Positions 33,320 through 46,621 of a DNA stretch of 64,000 bases are shown one piece after another. Below the pieces are notes generated by a model. The model searched no databases. It saw only the letters and a list, made by a program, of their open reading frames with translations, and was not told the origin of the DNA. Position numbers and translations under genes: made by a program. The stretch comes from Pseudopyrenochaeta lycopersici (Eukaryota > Ascomycota > Dothideomycetes > Pleosporales > Pseudopyrenochaetaceae). Where the stretch lies: contig NHZP01000011.1 of the NCBI GenBank assembly GCA_003313425.1, forward strand, positions 62,001 through 126,000, read 5' to 3'. Each line of letters begins with the position of its first letter. The first letter of the stretch is position 1.

Positions 33320-36300
33320 CTACTAAAAAGAGACGTAATAAGCTCTAAGCGCTTCTACGCCTACGCGTAATTAAAGAGGAAATTATATAGCTAGAAAGTA
33401 TTAAACGTAACCTTACTCTAGCTTTATTAGTAAATAGAACTCCTAAAGTTTAGGTTATAAAGGCGCGTAAGAGGAGCGCACCTAACGCGTCTCTGCCTCT
33501 ACACGTAAAACGCACGCTTAAACCCTAAGATCTATCTAAATACTAAAGAAGGAACTTAAAGGAATATTATAAGTTTTTTTACTTATATAAAGTAGTATTT
33601 TAACTCTTACTATAGGAATTTTATCTTAATAATAATAAAGTTATCTAAGCTATATAGTACCTAGGAGGAGACCTAAGAGACCTTTAGTACACGCACTATA
33701 AGCGTGTATTTAAAGTAAATAGAATAATACCTACCTAGGAATACTTTAAGCAGTATATACTTAACTTACTATCTAACCTAATTAATTACAGCCTTAAAGT
33801 AGCTACAGCGCACGCTTAGGCTATATAGTAGAAAGACTAGACTGTTTAGTCCTTTATAACCTACCTTAATATTATTAAAAATTAACTTACGCCCTATACT
33901 AAGGCGTAGAGAGTTTAGTATCTCTTTTTAAAGTTAAGGCCTAAATTATAGAGAGCTATTACTAACTACTACTAGATTCCTGTAACTAGAGAGGATTTAA
34001 TAGTATTAGGCTCTATACTTAAGTAGAACCTGCGCTAAGCCCTACTAACGTAAGACTAGCACACGCGTAATATATCTAAGAGAAAATCCTAAAAAAGCAC
34101 CCTAAAATATAAATTAAATAAGCCTTTCTATAGACTATAGAATAAAAGTAAGGTTACCTACTTTAACTATAAGAAGGTTAGATACTACGCTAATAAGTAC
34201 TAAAGTAGTAATCTAAACTACCTTCTAGTACGCATTAACTAGACAGGAAAAAGTTAAGCCTTACTAGTAATCTAGGAATAGTAAGGCGTATACCTATTAA
34301 TATTTTGCTAGGTATAAAGCGTAAGTGCAGCGCAGCTGCAGAGACAGGCCCTAAGAAGGAACTCTAAGTTATCCTTAACCTCTAAGCTAACGTTAGCTTA
34401 ATTAGTTAGAAGCTAGCTATTAAGATAGAACTACTACTACTTAAAGGAGTAGAGCTCCTAAAGCTAGGTTAGATTAGTACCTAGTATTAGAACACTTACG
34501 TAGTATATAAGCTTTAGGTGCGCTTAATAGATAATAACAGCGTTAATTACTAAGCTTAGGTTACAGCGTACAGAGTAGATAAAGAGGGCGTTCCTCTTCT
34601 ACTTAGCAACCTCTTTTTATAATAGTAGAATATTTATATTAACTATAGCTCTTAAATATAGTATTAGGGATATACCTTAGCTAATATTAAGCTTATTACT
34701 ACTATAGAACTTTATAAAGATATAGAGTAAACTAGCTCTAATATATACCTTCTAGGAGTACTACAGGTTACAGGTAAAAGTTTAGAGTATAATACTCGCA
34801 TCTTTAGAGCACGTGTTGCGCTAGAAGCGCAGATCCCTAACGTATTAGCTAACTATAGTAATATATTTAATAATAAAAAAGTAGAAGCCCTACTAAATTT
34901 TAAGACTTTAGACTATGCTATCCTACTTATAGCTAATAAAGAACCTCTATACAGTCTACTATATAACCTCTCTGCGCATAAGCTTAAGGTACTCTATAAC
35001 TCTATAGAGGACGCGCTATATAAAAGCTAGATTTAGTATAGTATAAGTTCTGTAGGAGCCCCTATACTATTTATCCTTAAGAAGGCTAGGAAGCTTTACC
35101 TCTATATTAACTATTAAGGATTAAACGCTATTATAATTAAGGATTATTACTTACTTCTATTAATTAGAGAGACCTTAGATTGCCTATTAGGCGCACGTTA
35201 TTATACTACCCTAGATCTTCGTAATACGTACTACTGCCTAAGAATTTAATTAAGAGACAAGTAGAAAACTACCTTTTAAACTTAATATAGCTACTTTAAG
35301 TACTTAGTTATGCTATTTAGGCTAACTAACGCCTTAGTAAGCTTTTAAGCCTATATTAATAAGGCGCTTAGTAAATATTTAGACTATATTTATGTAGCTT
35401 ACCTTAATAATATACTTATCTATACCTATAGTAAGGATATTATAATATACTAGCGCGTAGTACGCTCTATACTTAAAGCCCTATAAAAGGTAGAGCTCTT
35501 TACTAACTTTAAAAAGTATACCTTTATATTAAGTAAGGTTTACTTCCTTAAGTTTATTATTATAACGCGCAGAATCTACGCAGATCTAGCGCGCGTTAAG
35601 ACTATTACTTAATAGCTACAGCCTATAAATATTAAAGAACTTTAGTCTTTTCTTAGGTTTACTAACTTTTATTAACGTTTTATTAAGGGATACGCCTAAG
35701 AAATAGCTCTTCTTACTAATTTACTTAAGGGTAATTAGGATTTTTATTAGAATAATGCTGTAAATGCGTTATTTAAGAAGCTTAAAGAGCGCTTTTTAAG
35801 TGCGCTAATCCTGCGCTACTTTAACCTTGCTCTCGCGATACGCGTAGAGACAGATGCGTCTACCTTTGCTATCTTAGGTATTCTGTTATAGTTATTTAAA
35901 GATAAAAAATAGCATCTAATTACCTTTATATTAAGGAAGCTTTAGAGCGCTAAGCTAAATTATAAAATATATAATTTAGAGCTCTTAGTAATTATATATA
36001 GCTTTAAGCAGTAGCAGTATTACCTTTAAGATACGCAGTACACTATACAAGTCCTTAGTAACTATAATAACCTACGCTCTATGCGCGTAGTATAGAAGTT
36101 AAACCTATATTAAGTATATTAGGCGATCTATCTAGGAGCTTTTAATTTTAAGGTAAAGCACTACCTAGAGAAAATAAACCCTATAGACAGCTCTTTACAA
36201 AGAGTAGATTACGTATAAGAGAACTTATTACTAACCTAGTTATTACCTACTTTATAGAATAAACTACTAGTAAGAGTAAAGTATAGTAGAGTAAGAGGAT

Positions 36301-37625
36301 CTATAACTAGGCTTAGCTTAGTAGGCACGTGTAAAACGTATATTACTATAGTTTATAGAACTATAAAGGTCCCTACTACTAGCGCTATAAAATATATACT
36401 ATACGTGCTACGCTTACTAGCTAAAGTATTAGTTAGTAGTAAACCTGTAATAGTAGAGTCTAAAACATAGATAGAGACCCTGTACTAACTATAGTAAGGG
36501 GGCGCCTTTACTTAGTAGTAGATTACAGACTCTACGCACGTAGAACGCACTTAAAGTAGCAGAGGGGCGCCCGTTTAGCGTCTTAATAAAAGAAAAGTCC
36601 TGAGATATAATAGTAGAATATATATTCTAGAAGAACTAGCTATTAGGTAAGAGATTTTATTCTAAAACTATAACACGCGTATAGCAGGCTACTTTAGCGC
36701 ACGTAGAACGCTTAAGCTAATTAGAAGGCTATACTATTAGCTAACGCTTAGTTATAATATATAGGAGTACGTAAGAATATATACTATTTACTAAAAAAGT
36801 AAAGCTCTAAGGTATAGTTAATATAGAAAGCTAGTACCTCTACTAGTTTCTAGGGATATATTTAAGGAAGTTATACTAGACTTTATTTTTAGTAAAAGAT
36901 AGTTTAGGTTACGTATTTAATATAATTCTTGTAATTATTAATTACTTCTTAAAGATAGTACTCTATATACCTACTTTAAAGATATAAGATGTAAAATAGT
37001 TTATAAAAGCTTACTTTAACTATATAATTTTAAAGTTTAGAGTATAGAAAAGTATTATATTAGATAGAGGCTCTGTCTTCACCTCTAACTTTTAGGCAGA
37101 GATTTACTATAAACTATAGGTAAAGCGTAAGCTAAGTACAGCTTTCTATCTACAGATAGATAGGTAAACAGAACGCTAGAATTAAACGCTTAAACAGTAC
37201 TTTTAAGTCTTTGTATTAGCAGCTTAAGATAACTAAGTTAAGCTTTTAAGTATAGCTTAATTTACGTACAATAATTTAGTCTATAAGTTAATAAAATTAA
37301 GTCCTTTCTATACTATATATAGTAAGTACCTACTAGTTACCTTACCTCCTAAGGATAGCAGGCTAGAGGGGGAGATGCCTAATATAATAGATAGAGTTAA
37401 GCGTATGTACAACGTAAGGACCGCGCTTATAGAACACCTATAAAAAGTACAAGAGTATTAAAGCTAATATTATAATAAAAAGTATAAGGATAAAGCATTC
37501 CGCTAAGGAGATCTTGTATTACTTAGCACTAAGCATGTTAACTTAACCTACTAACTAAATAAAAAGCTATCTAGTAAGTTTATTAGACCCTTTAGAGTAT
37601 AAGAAGTAGTCAGAACGCAGGCATA
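33320..37625 (+). pseudogene. Gypsy-A gag-pol pseudogene
   Basis: The reverse transcriptase reads KLYLYINY-GLNAIIIKDYY and YVAYLNNILIYTYSKD near 35090-35430 (YxDD changed to LNN). RNase H reads ETDASTFAILGILL to LNYKIYNLELLVIIYSF near 35845-36010. Integrase reads LDRGSVFTSNF, AEIYYKL, STAFYLQTDRQTERQN and FTYNNLVYKL near 37055-37290. A GPF-like SSKFIRPFRV module at 37573-37602 leads into EVVRTQAYRLILPP. The order PR-RT-RH-IN is Ty3/Gypsy. The copy at 17262-20690 shares it up to just after RNase H. Stops occur about every 10-20 codons. Confidence 0.8.
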
Positions 37626-37835
37626 TCGCTTGATTCTACCACCCTCACCACCACCACCTTCTCCACCCTCTCCCCCATCGCCGCTCTCGCTGTCACTGCT
37701 GTCCGGGTCATCATTAGCATTATTCTGTAAAGATATCAGCTTGCGCCCTGGATGCGAGCGACCTATCCACATACTATGCGAGCCGCGTAGCCTACAAGCT
37801 GCTCCAAAGCAGCAGCAATCCTGCGTTATTTAACT
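37620..37835. other. GC-rich, unmutated island in Gypsy-A
   Basis: A sudden 215-bp stretch rich in intact CA/TG. It starts with a cctcaccaccaccacc-like Pro/Ser-coding simple repeat exactly where the integrase C-terminal LILPP sequence should run on to the usual HPVFHVS end. Overlapping open frames on both strands (37551-37772 minus, 37630-37833 plus) are low-complexity. It is either a late insertion or gene conversion, or a mutation-resistant segment. Confidence 0.5.
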
Positions 37836-38699
37836 AGGATCAGCCCCAGGAACTAGGGCGAGGTAGTAGGCACTTAGGTAGCAACACCTATAGGTGTGCT
37901 AGTATAGGCGGCGTAGTAGCAGCGGTTAGCGAGCTCTAAATTAAACTAGCGCTAGCAGCGCGTAAGCTTAACACTAGCTGTAATAACTGCAGTATTAGTT
38001 TAAGGGGTAGTAGTAGTAGTAACTGCCGTATCGTATTAGTTACAGAGAACGTACAGGCAGTTTAAGCGAGCATTTAGCTCGCGAGGGACCTGTATCTATT
38101 AGTAACAGCGCGCCTAAAGCAGGCTATAGAGAGAACCTATAAGAGTATAGGCACTATAATTGCTACAGACATAGTAGTTATAGCGCTTATAGTCTAAGTT
38201 ATCGTAGTTCTTTTTTTACTTAGTAATGTTTTGCGCGCAGCGCAGGCATGTTGTAACTATTACGTCGCGATCTATATACTTATTAACGTCGCTCTACGCG
38301 TACAGTCTAGTACTATAAAAGTGCAACTTCTTAATATACTTTAGATTTAGGTAATAGACTATAGTATTAGGCGAGTTATATATATTACGTATATAATTTA
38401 ATAGTGTTATTATAATAAGGCAAAGGAGCAGCGTAATATTATAATAATACTAAAAAACTCTGCTATTATAAAGTAGGTCTGTACCTTATTACTAAGGAAT
38501 AAAAGTCTTAATTACCTTAACTTTACTAGAGGCAGGAGCGTAAACACAAGGCGCTCATAATATATAGTAACAACGCGCATAGGACGCGTCTAGGACGCGC
38601 GATTAAAACACATACACATAGACACTCTTTTCCTATATAGTTTTAGGTTTTTATTAAGGCTATTAATACTATTAAGACGCTAGCTAGAGGGGAAGGCTC
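37836..38699 (+). other. Gypsy-A 3' non-coding region and polypurine tract
   Basis: No conserved coding motif is seen. The purine-rich AGAGGGGAAGG at about 38686-38696 precedes the 3' LTR and is the likely polypurine tract. Confidence 0.5.
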
Positions 38700-38930
38700 T
38701 ATAATAAAGTATTATAAATCTAAATCTTAGTATTATAGTATAGTTACGCTAGACCTTTTCTAGGGCTAGCGCGCACTATAACAGACCTACTTAAAACCTA
38801 CGCTAGCTACGCAGAGTAGGGACAATAAGTATTATTCTCTCCTATATCTAAGTTACAGCAATATAGAACTATCCCTTCACTATTATCTGTAGTGTAAAGC
38901 AAGTACTATTACTTGAAACCATACATTACA
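38700..38930 (+). repeat. Gypsy-A 3' LTR (copy 2)
   Basis: 231 bp, starts TATAATAAAG and keeps the original end ACATTACA. It is more mutated at its left half than the 5' LTR. Confidence 0.88.
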
Positions 38931-39010
38931 AATAAACTAAACCTAAGAGTGTTAGAAGCGTTCTTAGGTAGTAAGGCCTCTACTACTTCTTACTCCTTAA
39001 TATCTTACTG

Positions 39011-39310
39011 TAAGGCAGTCAACACGCACAGTTAGGACGGTCTTAGTTGAAGAAACTTAATTTAAAAGGAAATGGACAAAATAGCAGATACCTCTCACCT
39101 TCGGGGGAGAGGTGCTGCCTATATACATGAGCTAGAGCAGGCTAGTCCCGATCTAGTTACCTAGCTTAGTGAAAGGTAAGAGGTAACAGTTACCTTTTAC
39201 CTGCGTCTAGTAACTTGGCAGGATCGTTACCTTTCACCTGCGTCTAGTAACTTGGAAGGATTAAACCCTTTCACCTGCGTCTAGTAGCCTGAAAGGATTA
39301 AACCCTAACA
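39011..39310 (-). repeat. Gypsy-C 3' LTR, truncated
   Basis: Matches 46709-47008 of the other LTR. The outer (plus-left) 87 bp are absent and replaced by unrelated sequence (38931-39010). Confidence 0.82.
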
Positions 39311-39324
39311 CGACCCCCCCCTTT
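39311..39324 (-). promoter_or_regulatory. Gypsy-C polypurine tract
   Basis: Plus strand cgaccccccccttt. On the minus strand a run of eight G after AAA directly abuts the LTR. Confidence 0.75.
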
Positions 39325-39839
39325 AAAATAGTAAGGGCCTCTAAACTAAGAGACAAAAATTTAAGATAAAATATAAGAAAACTGTTTACTACTAAGTCCC
39401 TCTAACTTAGTGAATCCGGCAATAGGCTTTATATAGCGCCGCGCATGTCTAAACAGTTTCCTATATAAAATTGCTGAGCTCTAAGGTGTTTTCTAACACT
39501 TCTACCCCGTAACGCGAAAACAGAATCTAAAGACCTTTGTACGATACATATAAGAGTAACCTTTGCAATTCCTGTTTAATTGCAAGGTCCCTAGACGTAG
39601 CGCGTAAAGCAAGGCGCACTGCGCAGAGTGAGGGCGAAGGCGAGTAATCTTAAGGCTATAGATGCGCGAATTGAGGCTAGAGGCGCGCAAATTGAGACAA
39701 ATTAAGGCGCGCTAACTTAAGCAAAACTGTTTAGATACCTTCGTCGCCGCTGAGATACTCTTCTGCAGCTAGCCTATCCTCGTTAAGTAGTAACCAATTC
39801 AGAGGCATGCGATAAGTAGGTGGCTTAGGCTTATCAGGC

Positions 39840-42800
39840 TGTCGCTAATAAAACAGATAAGCGTCGTAGTTGTTAGGGTACTCAGTTGCCGGGTGCCAGG
39901 TAGGTTTCAGGTATCCAGTCTATTTAATTAGGTACTGCCACTCGCGCTTTTAGCAGCCTTTAACGCTAGTTTGCTAGTAATTAAGAAAATCGTTAATAAG
40001 CTACTTATCTTAAACCTCGCCATCAGGATTAATCACCTTAACAGCTACTAGCTAAGCTGGCGCTTGATCTAGAAGCCCTTTTAAGAGCGCAGGCTGAAGA
40101 AGCTTAGGGTAAAACATAGGAAAAACTCCGCTGCCTAACATGTCTGGTGGAAGGTCCAATTGATACGCCCAGCTGTTATGCACGACTCTCGTGACGCTGT
40201 AAGGCCCTACCTACTTAAAGTCTAGCTTCTTTAATTCCTGTTTAGTAGACTAATTAATCGTGTTAACTATAACTTAGTCTCTAATAGCGTACTTTAGCAC
40301 TAATTAGCGAGAGGTGTTAGCGTAGTAAGCTTATTCTTGTTAAGCCTATAGCATTTATTCTTGCAAATAAGCAACTAGGTCCGCGTAGGTGTTCATAAGC
40401 TCGTCTACCTGGATTTTATTACTAGCTGCGGCGCTACTAAGCTTTTTATTATAGTTTTCCCCTAGGTGTATGCTACTGCGAGGGTAATATCCAAGATCCG
40501 TAAAGAATAGCGTCATGCCTATAGAGGCGTTAACTGTATTATTAGCCTGAAACTTAGCGACGTAAAGCTAGGCAGCCTAGTTAGTTTGTGCGTAGTTAAT
40601 ATACTAACAAAGATAAATTTCTAAGGCTTAATTTACCTGCTTAGTCTGCCTGTCTGTTTTAGGGTAATAGGCTGTTAATAAGCGCTATTAGATACGCAGT
40701 CGCTCACAGACCCGCCTCTAAAACTAACTAACAAAATTTAAACCGCAGTCAGAGACAATACTAAGGGGAATACCATATAATTTAAAGACCTCTATAAAGT
40801 ACCTAGCAGCTTTAGCTGTAGTACAGCTATACATAGAGAAAAAGTGCCGTCTTTTTATAAGGCAGTCTATAATAACAAGGATATTCTTAAAAGTACAGCT
40901 ATCTAGCTAAGAGGCAGGTAAATCTTAAATAAAATTAACTAAAATTTCCATCCAGCGTCTATAAGGCACTAGCAGTAGCCGCAAGTAACTATACTTACTG
41001 TCCTAAGGGCTTTTTATTCAGCGATAAGTAGCGCACGCGTCGCAATACTATTTAATTAACAGGTGTATCTTTAGCTAGTAATACTACAAGTATATAAGGA
41101 AGAACGTGTTGCGATGGCCCTTATAACTAGCAATTTAATAGTCGTAACACAACTCTATAATGCGTTAGCGTAACTGTAGGTTAGGAGGCACGTAAAGCCT
41201 AGTCTTATCTATCTACAGGCGTTAGGAAGCTCCTTCACCTGTACTTAACAGGTCTGCAGCAGAGAAATAGTAGCCATTCTTATAAAACCATAATAGTAAT
41301 TTAGCAGTTTCTGTGTTAATAGCTTTAAAGGCCTTTTTTTAGCCATAGCGTTGTCAGCGTACGCAGCGTCTAGGATTTCTTCTGTTAACCGATAGTTGTC
41401 CTCGTAACGGGGCAGCGAAGGATCTATTATACCATCAATAGGCGTAGGATTATTATTATCGTTATTAAATTCTATAGGAAAGTCTATTTCACGAGCGCAG
41501 GTAAAGTAAAATTACACTACCTTAGCTTATTCCTAGGATATTTAGTCTAGGGACTTAGGTTAACTAAGAGCTAAGGCGCGTAAGGCTGTTATAACTGCTA
41601 GTTACATGCCTAAGGAGAGCACTTAGGGTCTAAGAATAGCAGCCCGTGTACTATAATAAGGGTCTTCTGCGTCTGTTAGGGTATCCTAAGGTTAACAGCT
41701 TAAAGCGTCCGCTTTACTATTAGTTTCCCTAAAGGCATAGATAATCTTAAAGTTAAACTAGCTAAGAAACAAGAACTACCGTGCTTACTATTAGCTAGGT
41801 TTTTTAGTTATTATAAACTATTCTAGGTTCTTATAGTCTATTATTACCTGTATTAGTTAAGAAGAGCCTATAAGTTCAGGCTCCTATTCCTTAAATACTT
41901 ATATAATTACTATAAGTTTAAGATTATAGATATTATAGTTACACTCTACTAGGGAGTGTTTCTTTAAAAAGAAAGTAATAGGTTATAGAACATCCTTGTC
42001 GTTATATTACTTTATAACCCTGCCTAATACCTATCCTAACGTATTAGTAAAGATGTAGATTTACTTAGTAGGATTAAAATACTTTAATACCCCGCCTACA
42101 CGAAATACTGCTTTAAGAGCCTTAAAAGCTTTTACTTTCTCTTCCCCTTATACAATTAGCTTATAATAAACCTTCTTATAGGCGGGTTTATTAGGATAGC
42201 TACTTTTCTTTTCTATAATAGTAGCCTTAATAAGGCGTGTAAGTAGTAACGCTATCTTTAAGTAGCCTTTAATAAAGCGCCAGAAGAAGCTAGTATACCT
42301 AAGGAAAGCGAGTACATCTTAGGTAGTCTTTAGTGTTTCCTATTACTATACAGCCTTAATCTTCTCTAAGTTAATTTTAATACTTTTATTTATAATTATT
42401 ATAACTAGGAACTTAATGCAGTCTATATAAAATTCTAATTTGCGCGGGTCTATATAGAACTCTTTTTCCTTAAGGCGCGTAAGTACCTTTTTAACATGCT
42501 CTATATAGGCTTCTACTAATTCTAAGAAAACTAAGATATTATCTAGATAGGCAGTACAAAACTTATTAAGGTACTTAAAAAGAGCGCTATTAATTACCCT
42601 TTAAAACGTGGCTAGAGCATTATAGAGGCCTATAGGCATTACGCAGTATTAATAAGTGCCCTAACGCGTAGAGAAAGTAGTAAGCCACTCTAAACTAGGC
42701 TTTATGCGAATTTAATAAAAAGCGTGCACAACATTAAATTTAGAAAAGATAACAGCTTTATTAAGCTTAGCTAAAGTCTTGCAGAAGAAAGGAATTAGGT

Positions 42801-45800
42801 ATTAATCCTTAACAGAGGCTTTATTAAAGTCTTAATAATCTACGCAGACTTAAATACTACTGCTAGGTTTAGTAATAATAAGTAAGTTATTTCGTGCAGT
42901 AGAGAGTCCCTAGAAGATAAAATCCCGGGCCTCTATCTCCTAAATATATTACTTAATAGCTTTAAACTGTTTACTAGAAAATAGTCTTACTTAATAATTA
43001 GGCACCTTAGCTCCTAGCTTAAGCTTAATCTTATAGTTATATTCTAAGTAATCTAAGAGCTTAGCCGCAGCTGCTTTATTAAATATAGGAATAATTAAGG
43101 CATATTCCTTAAGCAGGTGCGGAGGCAGGATGTCTCTTAACAAGACTTCCTTAGGAGGGTTAAAGAACTTATTATAGTTCTTTTATGCTGCTACGTAATA
43201 GATTTTTTATAACGCTTCTAGTAGTAAGCGCTAAACTATTATAAATAGAGGGTAGTTTTTTTGTTTAGTAAACGCCTAAATAGCTTGTAGCGAGACAACC
43301 TTAATACCTACTGCAGGTTTAGTTTACTAGTGTAGTACTTAGTGTTCGTCGTCTAGCTTTGCTAGGGCTGCAGTATCTAACTTTACCTGTTGTTAGCTAG
43401 TCTTACCTTTATTCCTGCTATCTGTAGAGGAACTAGGCTGTGTAGAGGCGTTAGGCGTAGCTCGCTTACAGACAACTTGTAGTGTATATAAGTATTACTA
43501 GCATTCTATTTAGTAGTATACGTTAGGGAATTTAATTATACCCTAACAGTAATTAAAGCGTAGTACGTGCAGTTTCCTCTAGCAGAATCCTAACACTAGG
43601 TTAAAGGCCCTATACTAGTTAAGAATATAGGCGGAAGTATACTTAAAGTAGGAATTAATTTTTATGTAAAATTTAACCCTGTAAGTAATAGATTCTAAAG
43701 TAACACCTTTATATCCTTTGCATATAATAGGCGTAATAAGAGAAATTAGTTAGAACCCCTAAGTAAGCTAGAGGAACTGCTGTAAGATAAAGTTTGCATC
43801 TACCCTGTTGTCTGCTAATATCCGGGCGACGTAGGGGGCGTTTTCTTATTATTTAATTATACTTAAGAAAGCGAACTAGTCTAAGCTGTCTAGACACAGC
43901 TTATCTTTCTAGACAGCCTACATGCGTCGCAGGAGTGCCTGCGCTACAGGCTTGTGTATACCGCCCTAGTAAGTAGTAGCTAGCGCGGTTTCCTAAGACT
44001 AATTATTAACCCTAGATAAAAGACTTTTATCTAGGGTTACTCTTCCCCTAAATAAATAACGTCCTTAGCTTTATTACTGTCGCTATTAGAGGCTTCTTTG
44101 TAGTTAGAGTTACTAGTCTCTAGGCTTACGTGCACGTAATAATTAGTAGCTAGGTTACCGCGCGGATTTCCTTAATACTAGTTACGGCTAGGGTCCGCGT
44201 TGTAAGGCTTAGGACTGTTAGCTAGCTTATAGTCACCTATTCTATTATCTTTAAACAACAGACGTAGGCCTAGAGTAGGCTTACTAGCTTTCTTAATAGG
44301 CTTATCTGCTGCTGTCCTTAGAACAAATTTATAAGGCAGTGCTAGGCTTAGTCTAGCTAGCGCGTTACGCCCCTTCGTTTAATTAGCGAGATACTAAGGC
44401 AATTACTAGAGGTCGTAGCTCTAACATGTATTATTAATTATATTATAAAGAGATTAGAAGTTAGCAGTAGTATAGACAGCAGGCGCGCTGCTAAGGCTCT
44501 GTTAGAGATAGCCTAGAAGCTTAGCCTGAAGCTTATACGCTTAAGTCACAGCAATCTATCTAAGCTAAGTGGCGATAGCGTTAAACTCTATCTAGAACAG
44601 AGCCTATGCTTTAACTATAGTAACGTATTCTAGCGAGCCACGTTCTAAGAAGACTAAAGCATTATATTACTATTCTGCTGTAACGTAGTAGTTACAGTCG
44701 CTAAAGATAGAGTTAAGGATATAAAAACACTTAAAGTTGTCCTTATATTAACATAAAAACCTATTAGGCTCTTGTAGTAAGGTTTAAGTAGAACTGCTAG
44801 TAGCTTAAAAGATAAATTATACTCGCATATCGTTATATTACTAGTCTAACCTGTTATTTTTAAAATAGTTAAGCATCTTCGTAATCTACTTATAAAGATT
44901 AGGACCCCTAGAGTATACTAGAGGCACCTGAATTTACTTATTCTTTATAGACAAGAACTAATATAACCCCTTAATCTTATAGTAGAGCTTAGTTAGATAA
45001 GGGCTTAGCGTTACTATGTCGCCTAGAGATGTTTAGTATTCGCAAGTAAGAGGAAGGTTAGTTAAGAGCGGAACACGCTAAGAGGAACTAAACTTATTAA
45101 GAATACCGCCCGCTGCGTTACCTTATAGGAGAATTCGTGTAAGCGTACTTATTCCTCCTAGCAGAGGCTTATTTATAGCTCCTAAGGCTGGCTATAATAG
45201 AGTAAGTCTAGTAAGGCCTAAAACCTTAGGAGAGCTAGATAACAGCTAGTCGCGCAATATAGAGTTACGCTCGTTCTTAATTTCTTATAATAAACCTTCT
45301 AAGGTCTTATAGTTAGTAATAAGCTTATTCTACTACTTACTAAGCTTATTATATTCTTTAACTAGCTTATCCTTTTATTAAGTAAAGCTGCGTTATTATT
45401 TAGTTAGTTCCTACTTTAGAGTAGAAGCGTTAAGGTAGTGTATCTCTAATAACTTCTTATCCTCGTTAAGAGTATATAGGGCACACCTAAATAGTATTAT
45501 TAGGCGTGTAAGTTATATAGGCTTAAGGCTTAAGAACTTACTAGGGTAGTTCTTTATAAGCTAGATACCTAAGGGTGCTAATCGCTGAATAGAAGTAGGT
45601 AGACTTAAGCTTGCGGATAGTAGCAAACCTAGAAGGCTACCTAGAGGAAGATAGTTATTAAAGTCCTTAGGGAGACCTAGATTAGTAGCTTCCTTATATA
45701 GCTGTATCTAATAAGCTCTCTTAGCACGCTGTGTTGTATCGCGAGAGAAGGAATGTAGGTTAACTTCCTTAGTTAATAAGTTAGCACAGGAGCTTGTTAG

Positions 45801-46100
45801 CATAAATTTAGGGTACTCTACGTCTTTAATAACAGAGTTTTCTAAGATAACTAGTTCTAAATCCTCTATAGCCTTATTCTTATTCTTCTCTTAGTATTAA
45901 TAAGCCTTTTCCTTAAGTTAATTACGAGCTGCCTGTGTTTTAGCTGACGCGTTGTCTTTCTAATAGGCTTAAAATTTAGGCCGCTAGCTAGAGGACCCTT
46001 TATTATAAGAGCTATCTGCTATTAGGCTGAATAAAGAAGGTTAGATAGAAGTAAGAGTAGCTATAGCAGTAAAAGTAAAAGTTAAAGTAAAACTAGAGGG
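39840..46100 (-). pseudogene. Gypsy-C gag-pol pseudogene with C-terminal chromodomain
   Basis: Reading leftward: a gag and protease region (about 43400-46100, unclear), reverse transcriptase with KFCTAYLDNILVFL at 42517-42570 (one Asp of YLDD turned to Asn), integrase with IVSDCGLNFVS near 40705-40760 (normally SDRG), the GPY/F module KLDFK-VGPYSVTRVV near 40175-40235, then YQLDLPPDM and a chromodomain (ILND-like FLNY, KREWQYLIK-stop-TGYLKPTWHPATEY) near 39860-40020. The chromodomain normally targets integration to modified histones. Trp codons turned to TAG and other stops make it inactive. Confidence 0.78.
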
Positions 46101-46466
46101 AATCCTTAAGCTTTAGTAGGCAGACTTAAGATTTAACTGTTAGTTAAGTAGTATTATTAGTTAGGTGAGGTTACTAGGACTAGGATAAATACTTAGGAGT
46201 GTTATACACAGGCTAAGTTTAGAGAATTACCTAATTAGGAAGTTTTAGAGGGTAAATGCGTACTTAAGGCAGCACGTACACGTAATTAAAATACACGCAC
46301 AGACTATAGTGTGTAAAAGTAGGAATAATCCTTAGAGTATTCTTATTTAAGGAAGGGAATAATAGGACGTATCTTATTAATAATAATCCTAGCGTTTAGG
46401 TAGCGTAAAGCGCAGGCACTAAGGTACGAAATAGGTTACTAGTAAGGAAACCTAGTAAATTCTAGG

Positions 46467-46590
46467 CTATTCTAAAGCTTAACTAAGGGGGAATAGCTTA
46501 TAAAATTTTAGCTAAACTAGCAGCAGAGGATAGCACCGTAAATCGACTATCGTGCGAGGGCTATCCTAAAGCTTAACTAAGGGGGATAGG
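46467..46590. repeat. Local duplication of a 30-bp purine-tract motif
   Basis: A 30-bp string containing aaagcttaactaaggggg occurs at 46467-46496 and again at 46561-46590, 94 bp apart, just inside the 5' LTR; the second copy is also at the very start of the window. Its role is unknown. Confidence 0.65.
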
Positions 46591-46621
46591 ATCTAGTCCT
46601 AGTACGTTAGTACTACCTTAC

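Larger units (their letters stand above)
32913..38930 (+). mobile_element. Gypsy-A copy 2, full-length but mutated
   Basis: Two 231-bp LTRs (32913-33143 and 38700-38930) bound a 5.56-kb interior with gag, reverse transcriptase, RNase H and integrase on the plus strand and a purine tract before the 3' LTR. TG at the LTR starts has become TA, a CpA-type change on the other strand. The 5-bp flanks (agttc left, aataa right) do not match, so the target duplication is lost or the two ends come from recombined copies. Confidence 0.88.
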
